Of a stretch of 64,000 nucleotides of DNA, positions 9,050 through 17,507 are shown piece after piece. Numbering within the stretch: the stretch's first letter is position 1; each line of letters begins with the position of its first letter. Origin of the DNA: Antarctobacter heliothermus (GTDB taxonomy: Bacteria > Pseudomonadota > Alphaproteobacteria > Rhodobacterales > Rhodobacteraceae). A program made the translations under genes and the position numbers. Location: NCBI RefSeq assembly GCF_900188425.1, contig NZ_FZON01000018.1, forward strand, positions 18,704 through 82,703. Reading direction: 5' to 3'. The notes below the pieces were generated by a model. The model saw nothing but the letters and a program-made list of their open reading frames with translations, was not told the DNA's origin and searched no databases.

Positions 9050-9112
9050 GGGGGCGCTGCCCCCGTCTCCCTTCGGTCGCCTCCCCCGGGATATTTTTGG
9101 CCAGAAGAAGCC
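9050..9112 (+). repeat. Intergenic hairpin + TATTT/GAAGAAGCC element, copy 2
   Basis: The hairpin GGGGGC-GCT-GCCCCC is followed after 16 bases by CCTCCCCCGGGATATTTTTGG and CCAGAAGAAGCC. It lies between the divergent glycosyltransferase and leuS genes, so it is not after a gene end on its own strand and cannot simply be a terminator tail. Confidence 0.72.
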
Positions 9113-9227
9113 GGGTGCGATGCGCGGATGGATTGCCTCGCGACTCCTTCGAATCCGTTGAGCCTCTGGACGATCCGTTCCGCGCGCCCTATCACCCGCC
9201 CGAAGAATTGCCCGCCGGAGATGACCC

Positions 9228-11783
9228 ATGTCGCGTTACGATCCCGCTACCATCGAGCCCAAATGGCAAGCTGCCTGGACTGAGGCCGAGACATTCAAGG
9301 CCCGCCGGACCGGCGACAAGCCGAAGTACTATGTGCTGGAGATGTTTCCGTATCCGTCCGGGCGCATTCATATTGGCCATGTGCGCAACTACACCATGGG
9401 CGATGTGATCGCGCGGTACAAGCTGTCGACCGGGCACAACGTGTTGCATCCGATGGGGTTTGACGCCTTTGGCTTGGCCGCCGAGAATGCCGCGATGGAC
9501 AGGGGCATCCACCCCAAGACCTGGACCTATTCCAACATTGACGACATGGTCGCGCAGATGAAGCCGCTGGGCTTTGGCCTGGACTGGTCGCGGATGTTCG
9601 CCACCTGCGACCCGGAGTATTACGGCCAGCAACAGGCGCTGTTCCTCGACTTTCTGGAGCAGGGGTTTGTCTATCGCAAGAACGCGGTGGTGAACTGGGA
9701 TCCGGTCGACATGACCGTGCTGGCCAACGAGCAGGTGATCGACGGCAAGGGCTGGCGGTCGGATGCCGTCGTGGAACGGCGAGAGCTGACGCAGTGGTTC
9801 TTCAAGATTTCCGACATGGCCGGAGAGCTTTTGGACGCGATTGACGAACTTGAGGATTGGCCGGCAAAAGTCAAGTTGATGCAGGCCAACTGGATCGGTC
9901 GGTCGCGCGGTCTGGAGTTCGCGTGGGACCTGAGTGCGCCGGTACATGGCTTTGACAAGATTGACGTTTACACGACCCGACCCGACACCTTGATGGGGGC
10001 CTCATTTCTGGGGCTGTCGCCGGATCATCCGCTGGTCAAGATGTTGGAAAAAGACAACGCGGAGTTGGCTTCGGCATTGGCTGAAATGCGCAAAGGCGGC
10101 ACCACGGAAGAGGCATTGGAGAAGGCTGAAAAGCTGGGTTTTGACACCGGGCTGACCGTCCGGCACCCGCTGGATCCATCGTGGGAAATTCCGGTCTGGG
10201 TGGCCAATTTCATCCTCATGGACTACGGCACCGGCGCGATTTTTGCCTGCCCGGCGCATGACCAGCGCGACCTTGATTTCTGCCGCAAGTACGACCTGCC
10301 GGTGATCGATACCTTTGTTGCGCTCGATGAGCCGGCGCCGGTCGAGGCTGCGGCCTTTGTTCCGCCCAAGACAGAGAAGGTCAAATGGATCAGCCATTTT
10401 GCCGGTCTCGACGAGGCCACCGGCCAGGAGGCCGTTGACGCGACCATAGACTGGATGCAGGCCAAGGGGCTTGGCACCGGCGTCGAGAAGTTCCGACTGC
10501 GCGACTGGGGCCTTTCGCGCCAACGCTACTGGGGTTGTCCGATCCCGGTGGTGCATTGCGAGACTTGCGGCGTGGTGCCCGAGAAAAAGGAAAACCTGCC
10601 GATTGCGCTGCCCGACGATGTCACTTTCGACATTCCCGGCAACCCTTTGGACCGGCATCCCACATGGCGCGACTGTGCCTGCCCGAAATGCGGAGCGCCC
10701 GCCAAACGGGAAACCGACACGATGGACACCTTTGTGGACAGTTCGTGGTACTACGCTCGCTTCACCGCACCGCATGCCCAAACGCCCACCGACCTTGAAG
10801 ACGCCGCCTACTGGATGAACGTTGATCAGTACATTGGCGGTATTGAACACGCGATCCTGCACCTGCTCTATTCGCGTTTCTTCGCCCGCGCGATGATTGC
10901 CACCGGGCATTTGCCGCAAACCGCGAAAGAGCCGTTCAACGCGCTCTTTACCCAAGGCATGGTGACTCATGCGATCTATCAGACCAAGGATGCCAATGGC
11001 CGCCGGGTTTATCACTACCCCGAGGATGTGACGGTAGAAGGTGGGAGCGCGCGGCTGAAGGACGGGACAGATGTGGAGATCATCCCCTCGGCCAAAATGT
11101 CGAAGTCCAAGAACAACGTCGTCGATCCGCAGGCCATTATTGCCACCTATGGCGCTGACACCGCGCGTTGGTTTGTGCTGTCCGACTCTCCCCCTGAGCG
11201 GGACGTGGAATGGACCGCAAGCGGGGCAGAGGCCGCGCACCGCCACCTGTCGCGCGTTTACCGGATCGCGGCGGACATTGCAGCGTCGGACGCGCCCGAG
11301 ACCAGAGAGGACGACGCGCTTCTGAAGGAAACGCACAAGTGTATCCATGACGTGACCATGGGGGTCGAATCCTTTGGCTTTAACGCTGCCATCGCGCGGT
11401 TGTATGCCTTTACCAATGCGCTGTCGAAATCGCGCGCGGGCAAGGAGGCCAAGACCTTTGCCGCGAAGACGCTGGCCCAGCTGATGGCGCCGATGACGCC
11501 GCATCTGTCCGAAGAGATCTGGCAGTTGCTGGGCGGCGCGGGGCTGATCGCCAACGCCACATGGCCCGAGGCCGATGAGGCCATGTTGGTCGAGGATACC
11601 GTGACCCTGCCGATCCAGGTCAATGGCAAACGTCGCGGTGAGATGGAGGTGCCAAGGGACATGCCCAAGGAAGAGGTTGAAAAGCTGGCGCTGGCGCACG
11701 AAGCTGTGGTGCGTGCCCTTGATGGGGCACAACCGAAAAAGCTGATCGTAGTGCCGGGGCGGATCGTGAATGTCGTGGTGTAA
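9228..11783 (+). CDS. leuS: Leucyl-tRNA synthetase
   Basis: Class Ia synthetase of 851 residues that charges tRNA-Leu. HIGH is at about residue 48 ([10 protein letters not shown]) and KMSKS near 623 (AKMSKSKNN). The inserted editing domain ([30 protein letters not shown]) and a zinc-ribbon-like CETCG...CPKCG pair are present. It starts with ATG behind GGAGATGACCC. The 3' end overlaps lptE by 14 bases, the usual alphaproteobacterial leuS-lptE-holA order. Confidence 0.98.
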   Translation: MSRYDPATIEPKWQAAWTEAETFKARRTGDKPKYYVLEMFPYPSGRIHIGHVRNYTMGDVIARYKLSTGHNVLHPMGFDAFGLAAENAAMDRGIHPKTWTYSNIDDMVAQMKPLGFGLDWSRMFATCDPEYYGQQQALFLDFLEQGFVYRKNAVVNWDPVDMTVLANEQVIDGKGWRSDAVVERRELTQWFFKISDMAGELLDAIDELEDWPAKVKLMQANWIGRSRGLEFAWDLSAPVHGFDKIDVYTTRPDTLMGASFLGLSPDHPLVKMLEKDNAELASALAEMRKGGTTEEALEKAEKLGFDTGLTVRHPLDPSWEIPVWVANFILMDYGTGAIFACPAHDQRDLDFCRKYDLPVIDTFVALDEPAPVEAAAFVPPKTEKVKWISHFAGLDEATGQEAVDATIDWMQAKGLGTGVEKFRLRDWGLSRQRYWGCPIPVVHCETCGVVPEKKENLPIALPDDVTFDIPGNPLDRHPTWRDCACPKCGAPAKRETDTMDTFVDSSWYYARFTAPHAQTPTDLEDAAYWMNVDQYIGGIEHAILHLLYSRFFARAMIATGHLPQTAKEPFNALFTQGMVTHAIYQTKDANGRRVYHYPEDVTVEGGSARLKDGTDVEIIPSAKMSKSKNNVVDPQAIIATYGADTARWFVLSDSPPERDVEWTASGAEAAHRHLSRVYRIAADIAASDAPETREDDALLKETHKCIHDVTMGVESFGFNAAIARLYAFTNALSKSRAGKEAKTFAAKTLAQLMAPMTPHLSEEIWQLLGGAGLIANATWPEADEAMLVEDTVTLPIQVNGKRRGEMEVPRDMPKEEVEKLALAHEAVVRALDGAQPKKLIVVPGRIVNVVV

Positions 11784-12258
11784 CCGAAGAACCTTGTTGC
11801 TCAGCCCGCTGGCGCTTGTCGCCTGCGGGTTCACCCCGGTTTACGGACCGCAGGGCGGTGGTACTGCACTGCAAAACGCAATTCTACTGCCACAGCCAAG
11901 CAATGAGGACACCTATCATTTCAACCGTCGTTTTGAAGAGCGGATGGGACGCGCACCGGCGGGAGCGCCCTACAGTCTCAGTCTTCGCATCCAGACGGAT
12001 GATCAGGACATCGGCTCGACCTCGGCAGGCAATACCACGCGGTATCGCCTGATCGGGCGCGCGTTTTTCAGCCTTGTCGATACCGCCACCGGGGAAACGC
12101 GGTTTGAAGGCCGGACAAACGCGTTTACCGGCTATTCCACCACCGGCTCTACGGTGGCGACCCGCGCCGCTGAGACCGACGCCATGGAGCGGCTGATGAC
12201 CCTGCTGGCGGATCAGGTCATTGACGATCTTCTGCTGTCCGACATCGCAAACACATGA
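11770..12258 (+). CDS. lptE: LPS-assembly lipoprotein LptE
   Basis: Outer-membrane lipoprotein of 162 residues that plugs the LptD translocon in the last step of LPS export. It has a short basic start and lipobox [12 protein letters not shown], with the lipidated Cys near residue 19 and the CGFxPxYG motif typical of LptE. The ATG lies inside the leuS 3' end and the stop overlaps the holA start as ATGA. Confidence 0.9.
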   Translation: MSWCNRRTLLLSPLALVACGFTPVYGPQGGGTALQNAILLPQPSNEDTYHFNRRFEERMGRAPAGAPYSLSLRIQTDDQDIGSTSAGNTTRYRLIGRAFFSLVDTATGETRFEGRTNAFTGYSTTGSTVATRAAETDAMERLMTLLADQVIDDLLLSDIANT

Positions 12259-13280
12259 AGCTGTCGCCGCGTGACGCGAACGGGTTTTTCCGTAAACCCG
12301 ATCCTGCCATCGCAGGATTGTTGATCTACGGCGAAGACGTGATGCGCGTGGCGATGAAACGGCAAGAGGTGATTTCCGCCATCACCGGCCCGGAAGGAGA
12401 GGCCGAAATGCGTCTGACCCGGATGAACGGCGGTGATCTACGCCGCGATCCGGCGCAACTGATGGATGCGGTCAAGGCCACCGGCTTTTTCCCTGGTCCG
12501 CGTGCGGTGCTGGTCGAAGAGGCCGCAGATGGGGTGTCCGAGGCGGTCAAATCCGCTCTGTCTGAGTGGCACAAAGGGGATGCGCAGATCATTGTCACCG
12601 CCGGGTCGCTGGCCGCGCGGTCCTCACTGCGCAAGTTGTTTGAAGGGGCGAAAAACGCCTATGCCGCCGCGCTGTATAATGACCCGATGGGCCGGGCCGA
12701 AATAGAAGCGGAACTGGCCCGCGCCGGGCTGGCCGGGGTCGACCGGGACGCGATGGGCGCGCTGGAGCATCTGTCCCGTGAGCTGACGCCGGGCGACTTT
12801 CGCCAGACGCTGGAAAAGATCGCACTGTACAAATTTCAGGACACCGCGCCGCTGACCCCGGATGAGGTCACGCTGAATGCCCCCGCCTCGGTCGAGGCGC
12901 AGATGGATGAGATCTTTCACGTTCTGGCAGAGGGGCGCACCGGCGACATTGCCCCCGTCATGCGGCGGTTGACCGCGCAGGGGGTTGCCCCGGTGACGCT
13001 GCTGATCATGGGCACGCGGCATTTCCGGACGCTGTTTGCGATTGCGTCGGCCCCCGGTGGTCCCGCACAGGGCATTGGCAAGCTGCGTCCGCCCATCTTT
13101 GGCCCGCGCCGTGACCGGATGTTGCGGCAGGCGCAGAACTGGTCGGCCTCGCGGCTGGAAGGCGCGCTGACGTTGTTGATGGATACGGATCTGACACTGC
13201 GCTCTGCCGGACAGAAGGCGCCGCAGATGGCGCTGGTGGAGCGCGCCTTTGTGCGGTTGGCCTTTTTGGCGCGCCGCTGA
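12255..13280 (+). CDS. holA: DNA polymerase III subunit delta
   Basis: Clamp-loader delta subunit (341 residues) that opens the beta clamp. The N-terminal domain has LLIYGEDVMRVAMKRQEVI, and a conserved SSLRKLFE segment follows. The C-terminal helical collar domain has RMLRQAQNWSASRLEGALTLLMDTDLTLRS. It overlaps lptE by 4 bases. Confidence 0.93.
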   Translation: MKLSPRDANGFFRKPDPAIAGLLIYGEDVMRVAMKRQEVISAITGPEGEAEMRLTRMNGGDLRRDPAQLMDAVKATGFFPGPRAVLVEEAADGVSEAVKSALSEWHKGDAQIIVTAGSLAARSSLRKLFEGAKNAYAAALYNDPMGRAEIEAELARAGLAGVDRDAMGALEHLSRELTPGDFRQTLEKIALYKFQDTAPLTPDEVTLNAPASVEAQMDEIFHVLAEGRTGDIAPVMRRLTAQGVAPVTLLIMGTRHFRTLFAIASAPGGPAQGIGKLRPPIFGPRRDRMLRQAQNWSASRLEGALTLLMDTDLTLRSAGQKAPQMALVERAFVRLAFLARR

Positions 13281-13298
13281 TTTCTGGGAGGATTGAGA

Positions 13299-13886
13299 AT
13301 GACCTATACCGTCTACGGCGCGGTCCGCAGCCGCGCGTTTCGCGTGTTGTGGCTGCTGGAAGAGCTGGGCGTGCCCTACACCCATGTCGCCGCCGGACCG
13401 CAGTCCGAAGAGGTGCGCAAGATCAGCCCGCTGGGCAAGATCCCGGTGCTGGTCGAGGGCGATGCTGTCCTGCGCGATTCCTCGGCCATTCTGACCTATC
13501 TCGCGGACAAGCACGGCGCGTTCACCGCAGCCGCCGGAACCTTGGCGCGTGCGCAGCAGGACGCCTGGACCTTTCGCATCCTGGATGAGGTCGAAAGCCT
13601 GCTCTGGACCGCGTCCAAGCATACATTTGTCCTGCCAGAAGATGAGCGGGTGCCAGAGATCAAGGATCCGTGCCGGGCTGAATATGCCCGCAATGTCGCG
13701 CGGATCATGGATGAGATGGAGGGGCCTTACCTGATGGGCAGCGCGCCTTGCGTGGCGGACATCATCCTGTGCCATTGTGGCGGCTGGGCGCAGTCGGCGA
13801 AATTCCCCAAAGGCCCGGAACGTTTTGGCACCTACCTGTCTGCCTTGCGCGCGCGTCCCGCCTTTCAGCGTGCGGCGGCGTTGTAG
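13299..13886 (+). CDS. Glutathione S-transferase family protein
   Basis: Protein of 195 residues: a thioredoxin-like N-terminal domain (MTYTVYGAVRSRAFRVLWLLEEL, IPVLVEGDAVLRDSSAILTYLADK, with the cis-Pro and the SSAI glutathione-binding turn) and an all-helical C-terminal domain. The catalytic residue near the N-terminus appears to be Ser or Arg rather than Tyr. The ATG at 13299 has GGGAGGA six bases upstream; a TTG six bases earlier is unlikely. It lies 18 bases after holA, so it may be on the leuS transcript. Confidence 0.85.
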   Translation: MTYTVYGAVRSRAFRVLWLLEELGVPYTHVAAGPQSEEVRKISPLGKIPVLVEGDAVLRDSSAILTYLADKHGAFTAAAGTLARAQQDAWTFRILDEVESLLWTASKHTFVLPEDERVPEIKDPCRAEYARNVARIMDEMEGPYLMGSAPCVADIILCHCGGWAQSAKFPKGPERFGTYLSALRARPAFQRAAAL

Positions 13887-13977
13887 GCCAGCGCGCTGTT
13901 TACGAGGACAAACGTCCTCATCAGGCCGATGTCCTCACGCGCGACCGGCAGTTCGCCCGTCACGGCGAAATTTGGTG

Positions 13978-13999
13978 ATACCCTTGGTTGAAAGGGTAT
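13978..13999. promoter_or_regulatory. Inverted repeat upstream of the regulator gene
   Basis: ATACCCTT and AAGGGTAT are separated by six bases. The repeat lies about 110 bases before the MarR/GbsR-like gene and 90 bases after the GST gene. It could be an autoregulatory operator; with no T-run it is a poor terminator. A TTGACG -35-like box follows at 14020-14025. Confidence 0.35.
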
Positions 14000-14110
14000 T
14001 CTTCTTCATGCAAAACTTGTTGACGCAATGTTCAATCCCGACAGAACAATATGGGCGTATGCCATGAGGCCGAATAATTTGTCATCATCCGGTATTGAAG
14101 GAGACAAGAG

Positions 14111-14584
14111 CTGACCAAGGAGGAAACAGGACGCCCCGCGCAAACGGCGCGGACGGATTTCATTGAGAAAATCGGTGTGATCGCCCAATCCGAAGGGTTG
14201 CCACGCATCGCTGGCCGGGTTCTGGCGATGTTGCTTTACGATGGCGAACGTGTGTCGTTCGGACAGCTTGCGGAGGCCTTGCAGGTCAGCCGTGGCAGCG
14301 TCAGTTCCAGCGTGCGAATGCTGGAGAGCCAGCAATTAATCAAGCGCGTTGCCATAGCCGGGGACCGGCAGGATTATTTTCAGATGGTCGACGACGCGTT
14401 TGCAAACATGGTCGAAGCCGCAGTCACGCGGGCAAGGCGAGCCGCAGCGGATATCGAGGAATCGCTGCATGGTATTCCCGCGTCGGAGCAGGGACCGCGC
14501 GACCGCGTCGCAGGCTATGCGGCCTACTACCGCGCAATGGGCGATGGGTTGGACGCAACAGCCAAAACCCTGCGCAAGTCCTAA
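14111..14584 (+). CDS. MarR/GbsR-like winged-helix regulator with apparent CTG start
   Basis: A winged helix ([23 protein letters not shown], with wing GDRQDYFQM) is followed by a helical tail, 157 residues in all. The conserved N-terminal segment ([28 protein letters not shown]) lies upstream of the first GTG at 14177. The frame reads back to CTG ACC AAG GAG at 14111, where AAGGAGA sits six bases ahead of CTG. I therefore place the start at CTG, which is rare; the 14177 GTG would delete the conserved FIE helix and has no SD. It probably controls the downstream PHA-synthase/ABC cluster. Confidence 0.72.
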   Translation: MTKEETGRPAQTARTDFIEKIGVIAQSEGLPRIAGRVLAMLLYDGERVSFGQLAEALQVSRGSVSSSVRMLESQQLIKRVAIAGDRQDYFQMVDDAFANMVEAAVTRARRAAADIEESLHGIPASEQGPRDRVAGYAAYYRAMGDGLDATAKTLRKS

Positions 14585-14716
14585 GTGCCGTCAGACCCGA
14601 TGTGGTGAGCCATGACGCCGCATCAAAGCGAATACCCGTATTCTTCTGTTCAGCCGTAACTAAACAAACGATATAGATCGCCTGCGTTTGAGTCGGTCAC
14701 GACAGGAGATTCCACT

Positions 14717-16447
14717 ATGACAAAGCCTGCACCCACGGGGCAATTTCGGTCCGGTTCGGACTCTCCTTCCAAATCTGACGCATTTGATCGCAGCCTTCAT
14801 GCCGCCGTTGCGCGCTATACCGCCGGTCTTTCCCCCATCGCGCTCAGTCAGGCCTGGTGGGATTGGGCGGCGCATCTGTCGTCCTCCCCCGGACGGCGCG
14901 CAGACCTTTTGGCAAGTGCCGTAACCAAGAGCGCAGCAGTCTTGTCCGGCCCTGCAGCCGGAGGATACGCCGAAAAGGCAGGCCAAGACGTGCGGTTCGA
15001 CGACGACGCGTGGCGCACCTGGCCCTTCAGTTTCTGGGCGGCTGCACACAAGGCGCAAGAAGAGTGGTGGGCCGAAGCGGTTGCCGGTCTGCGCGGCCAA
15101 AGCGTGGACCATGAAAAGGTGAATGCCTTTGCTGTCCGCCAGATGCTCGACTTGGCGTCACCCTCGAATTACATGGCGACAAACCCCGAGGTGCAGCGGC
15201 AAACCCTGCGCGAGGCAGGCCGGAACCTTGTGCGGGGCGGGCGGCATTTTCTGGAAGACCTGGAACATCTGAGTTCGGGCGAACCCGCGCCGGATCTTTC
15301 GGCCTTTGTGGTTGGCGAAACCGTGGCGGCGACTCCGGGAGACGTGGTGTTCCGCAATCATCTGATCGAATTGATCCGCTACGCGCCGACCACTGACACG
15401 GTGCACCCGGAACCGATCCTGCTGATCCCGGCATGGATCATGAAATTCTATATCCTCGATCTGTCCCCCCACAATTCGATGGTCCGGTTTCTGGTGGGAC
15501 AGGGCCACACGGTCTATTGCATCTCATGGCGCAACCCGGATGCAGAGGATCGCGATCTGGGAATGGACGACTACCTGTCGAGCGGTATCATGGCGGCGCT
15601 TGACGCTATTGAGGAGGATCGTCCCGACACGCGCGTTCACGCGGTCGGCTATTGCCTTGGTGGCACGCTCCTGAGCATTGCTGCGGCGGCGATGGGGCGC
15701 GACGGCGACGACAGGCTGGCAACGGTCAGCCTTTTGGCCGCGCAGGCCGACTTTACCGAAGCCGGTGAACTGAGCCTGTTCATCAACGACAGTCAGTTGG
15801 CACTGCTGGAGGACATGATGTGGAAAGAGGGGGTGCTGAAGGCTGAACAGATGGCTGGCACATTCCAGCTGCTGAAGTCCAATGACCTGATCTGGAGCCG
15901 GGTGCTGCGCGACTACATGATGGGGCAACGGTCAGAACCGAACGACCTGATGGCGTGGAACGCTGATACGACACGGATGCCCTACCGGATGCATTCAGAG
16001 TATCTTCGGCGGCTCTATCTGAACAATGACCTTGCCGAAGAGCGGCTGGATGTTGGCGGCAAGCCGGTTGCCCTGTCCGACATCCGGGTGCCCGTCTTTG
16101 CGGTTGGCACCGAACGGGATCATGTGGCCCCTTGGAAATCCGCCTATAAAATCCAGTCGATGAGTGATGCAGAGGTGACCTTTGCATTGGCCAGCGGCGG
16201 GCATAACGGTGGAATCGTCTCGGAGCCCGGACATCCGCGCCGACATTTCCGCATTCACACGACGGCTGAACATGCTGGCCATGTCGGACCCGAGGAGTGG
16301 CTGAAACTGGCTGAGCAGCGAGATGGGTCTTGGTGGACGGCCTGGGCCGAGTGGCTTGACGCGAGATCCTTGGCGAAGATCAAGAGGCCGGTGATGAATC
16401 TCGCCTCCGTTTGCCCAGCTCCGGGAACCTACGTTTTCCAGGATTGA
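14717..16447 (+). CDS. Poly(3-hydroxyalkanoate) synthase-like alpha/beta hydrolase
   Basis: Protein of 576 residues, the length of class I PhaC. The N-terminal PhaC_N-type region (NYMATNPEVQRQTLREAGRN) is followed by an alpha/beta-hydrolase core. A lipase-box-like GYCLGG supplies Cys313, with Asp468 in TERDHVAPW and His496 in SGGHNGG completing the triad. It would polymerise 3-hydroxyacyl-CoA at granule surfaces. No phaP, phaZ, phaA or phaB lies nearby. Instead an export-type ABC system follows within 8 bases, so granule synthesis is not certain. The start has AGGAG upstream. Confidence 0.82.
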   Translation: MTKPAPTGQFRSGSDSPSKSDAFDRSLHAAVARYTAGLSPIALSQAWWDWAAHLSSSPGRRADLLASAVTKSAAVLSGPAAGGYAEKAGQDVRFDDDAWRTWPFSFWAAAHKAQEEWWAEAVAGLRGQSVDHEKVNAFAVRQMLDLASPSNYMATNPEVQRQTLREAGRNLVRGGRHFLEDLEHLSSGEPAPDLSAFVVGETVAATPGDVVFRNHLIELIRYAPTTDTVHPEPILLIPAWIMKFYILDLSPHNSMVRFLVGQGHTVYCISWRNPDAEDRDLGMDDYLSSGIMAALDAIEEDRPDTRVHAVGYCLGGTLLSIAAAAMGRDGDDRLATVSLLAAQADFTEAGELSLFINDSQLALLEDMMWKEGVLKAEQMAGTFQLLKSNDLIWSRVLRDYMMGQRSEPNDLMAWNADTTRMPYRMHSEYLRRLYLNNDLAEERLDVGGKPVALSDIRVPVFAVGTERDHVAPWKSAYKIQSMSDAEVTFALASGGHNGGIVSEPGHPRRHFRIHTTAEHAGHVGPEEWLKLAEQRDGSWWTAWAEWLDARSLAKIKRPVMNLASVCPAPGTYVFQD

Positions 16448-16454
16448 TGGCGCG

Positions 16455-17507
16455 ATGCGACGCGCCGTGATTGCCGCAGATTGGAAAAAAATGAAATATG
16501 TGCGCCTGCTTGTCGCCGTGGTCGGCACCCTTGCTGCGGGTGCGGCCATCGGCTGGTATGTCTGGGATCAGAACACAGGCGGTTTGCCTGACGGTTTTGC
16601 CAGCGGAAACGGCCGGATCGAGGCTGAGCAGATCGATATCGCCACGCGAACGCCGGGCCGCATTGACCGTATCCTGGCAAAAGAGGGCGACCTGATCGAG
16701 GCAGGGCAGGTTCTGGCCGTCATGGACACCCGTGAGCTGGAGGCACAGTTGGCCCGCGCGCAGGCCGATGTGGCCAGCGCCGAAAGCCGCATCGAAGAGG
16801 TGAAGGCACTGATCGCACAACGCGAGGCAGAGCTGGCCCTTGCGGAAGAGGAATACGCCCGTGCTGTGCAGCTGGCGGAACGCGGTGTCACGTCGCGGGC
16901 GGTGGCCGACCAACAAGAAGCGCGGCAGGCGACATCACGGGCCGCTCTGAACGCAACAACAGCGCAACTGCACACCGCCGAACGCGGCGTCGAGGCGGCA
17001 GCGGCGCTGGTGCAACTGTACGAGGCGCAGATTGCCGATGCCACGCTGACAGCGCCGGTCATGGGCCGCGTCCTGTACCGGCTGGCACAGCCCGGTGAGG
17101 TTCTGGGCGGCGGAGGGCGCGTGGTGACGATGCTGGACCTGAGCAACGTCTATATGGAGATGTTCCTGCCCGCCGATCAGGCCATGCTGACGGGCATCGG
17201 CGCCGAGGCGCGGGTGCGCCTGGACAGCATTCCCTACGCGATCCCCGCCTTTGTCAGCTTTGTCTCGCCCGAGGCGCAATTCACCCCGCGCACGGTTGAG
17301 ACGGCCGAGGAACGCGCCGACCTGATGTTCCGCGTCAAGGTGCTTGTCCCCGAAGAGCTGGTCCTGCAGAATATCGAACTGGTGCGCACAGGTCTGCGCG
17401 GCATGGCCTATGTGCGGCTGGCGGGGGCAGAGGGCCTGCCGTGGCCGGCGGACTATGTCGGCCAACCGATCCCGACCGCCGCGCCTGATGCAAGCGGGAC
17501 CGAGTGA
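16455..17507 (+). CDS. HlyD/YbhG-family membrane fusion adaptor
   Basis: Periplasmic adaptor of 350 residues. An N-terminal membrane anchor (LLVAVVGTLAAGAAIGWYVW) leads to a biotinyl-lipoyl half (GRIDRILAKEGDLIEAGQVLAVMD). A long coiled-coil hairpin (about 90-170, AQADVASAESRIEEVKALIAQREAEL) and the returning lipoyl half plus beta-barrel (DATLTAPVMGRVLYRLAQPGE) follow. It would bridge the inner-membrane ABC proteins that follow to the envelope. The stop overlaps the next ATG (TGATG). The start could instead be the Met at 16491. Confidence 0.85.
   Translation: MRRAVIAADWKKMKYVRLLVAVVGTLAAGAAIGWYVWDQNTGGLPDGFASGNGRIEAEQIDIATRTPGRIDRILAKEGDLIEAGQVLAVMDTRELEAQLARAQADVASAESRIEEVKALIAQREAELALAEEEYARAVQLAERGVTSRAVADQQEARQATSRAALNATTAQLHTAERGVEAAAALVQLYEAQIADATLTAPVMGRVLYRLAQPGEVLGGGGRVVTMLDLSNVYMEMFLPADQAMLTGIGAEARVRLDSIPYAIPAFVSFVSPEAQFTPRTVETAEERADLMFRVKVLVPEELVLQNIELVRTGLRGMAYVRLAGAEGLPWPADYVGQPIPTAAPDASGTE

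Noticed and set aside
14177..14584. GTG start at 14177 for the regulator
   Set aside because: It would remove the conserved helix encoded just upstream and has no SD; CTG at 14111 fits better.
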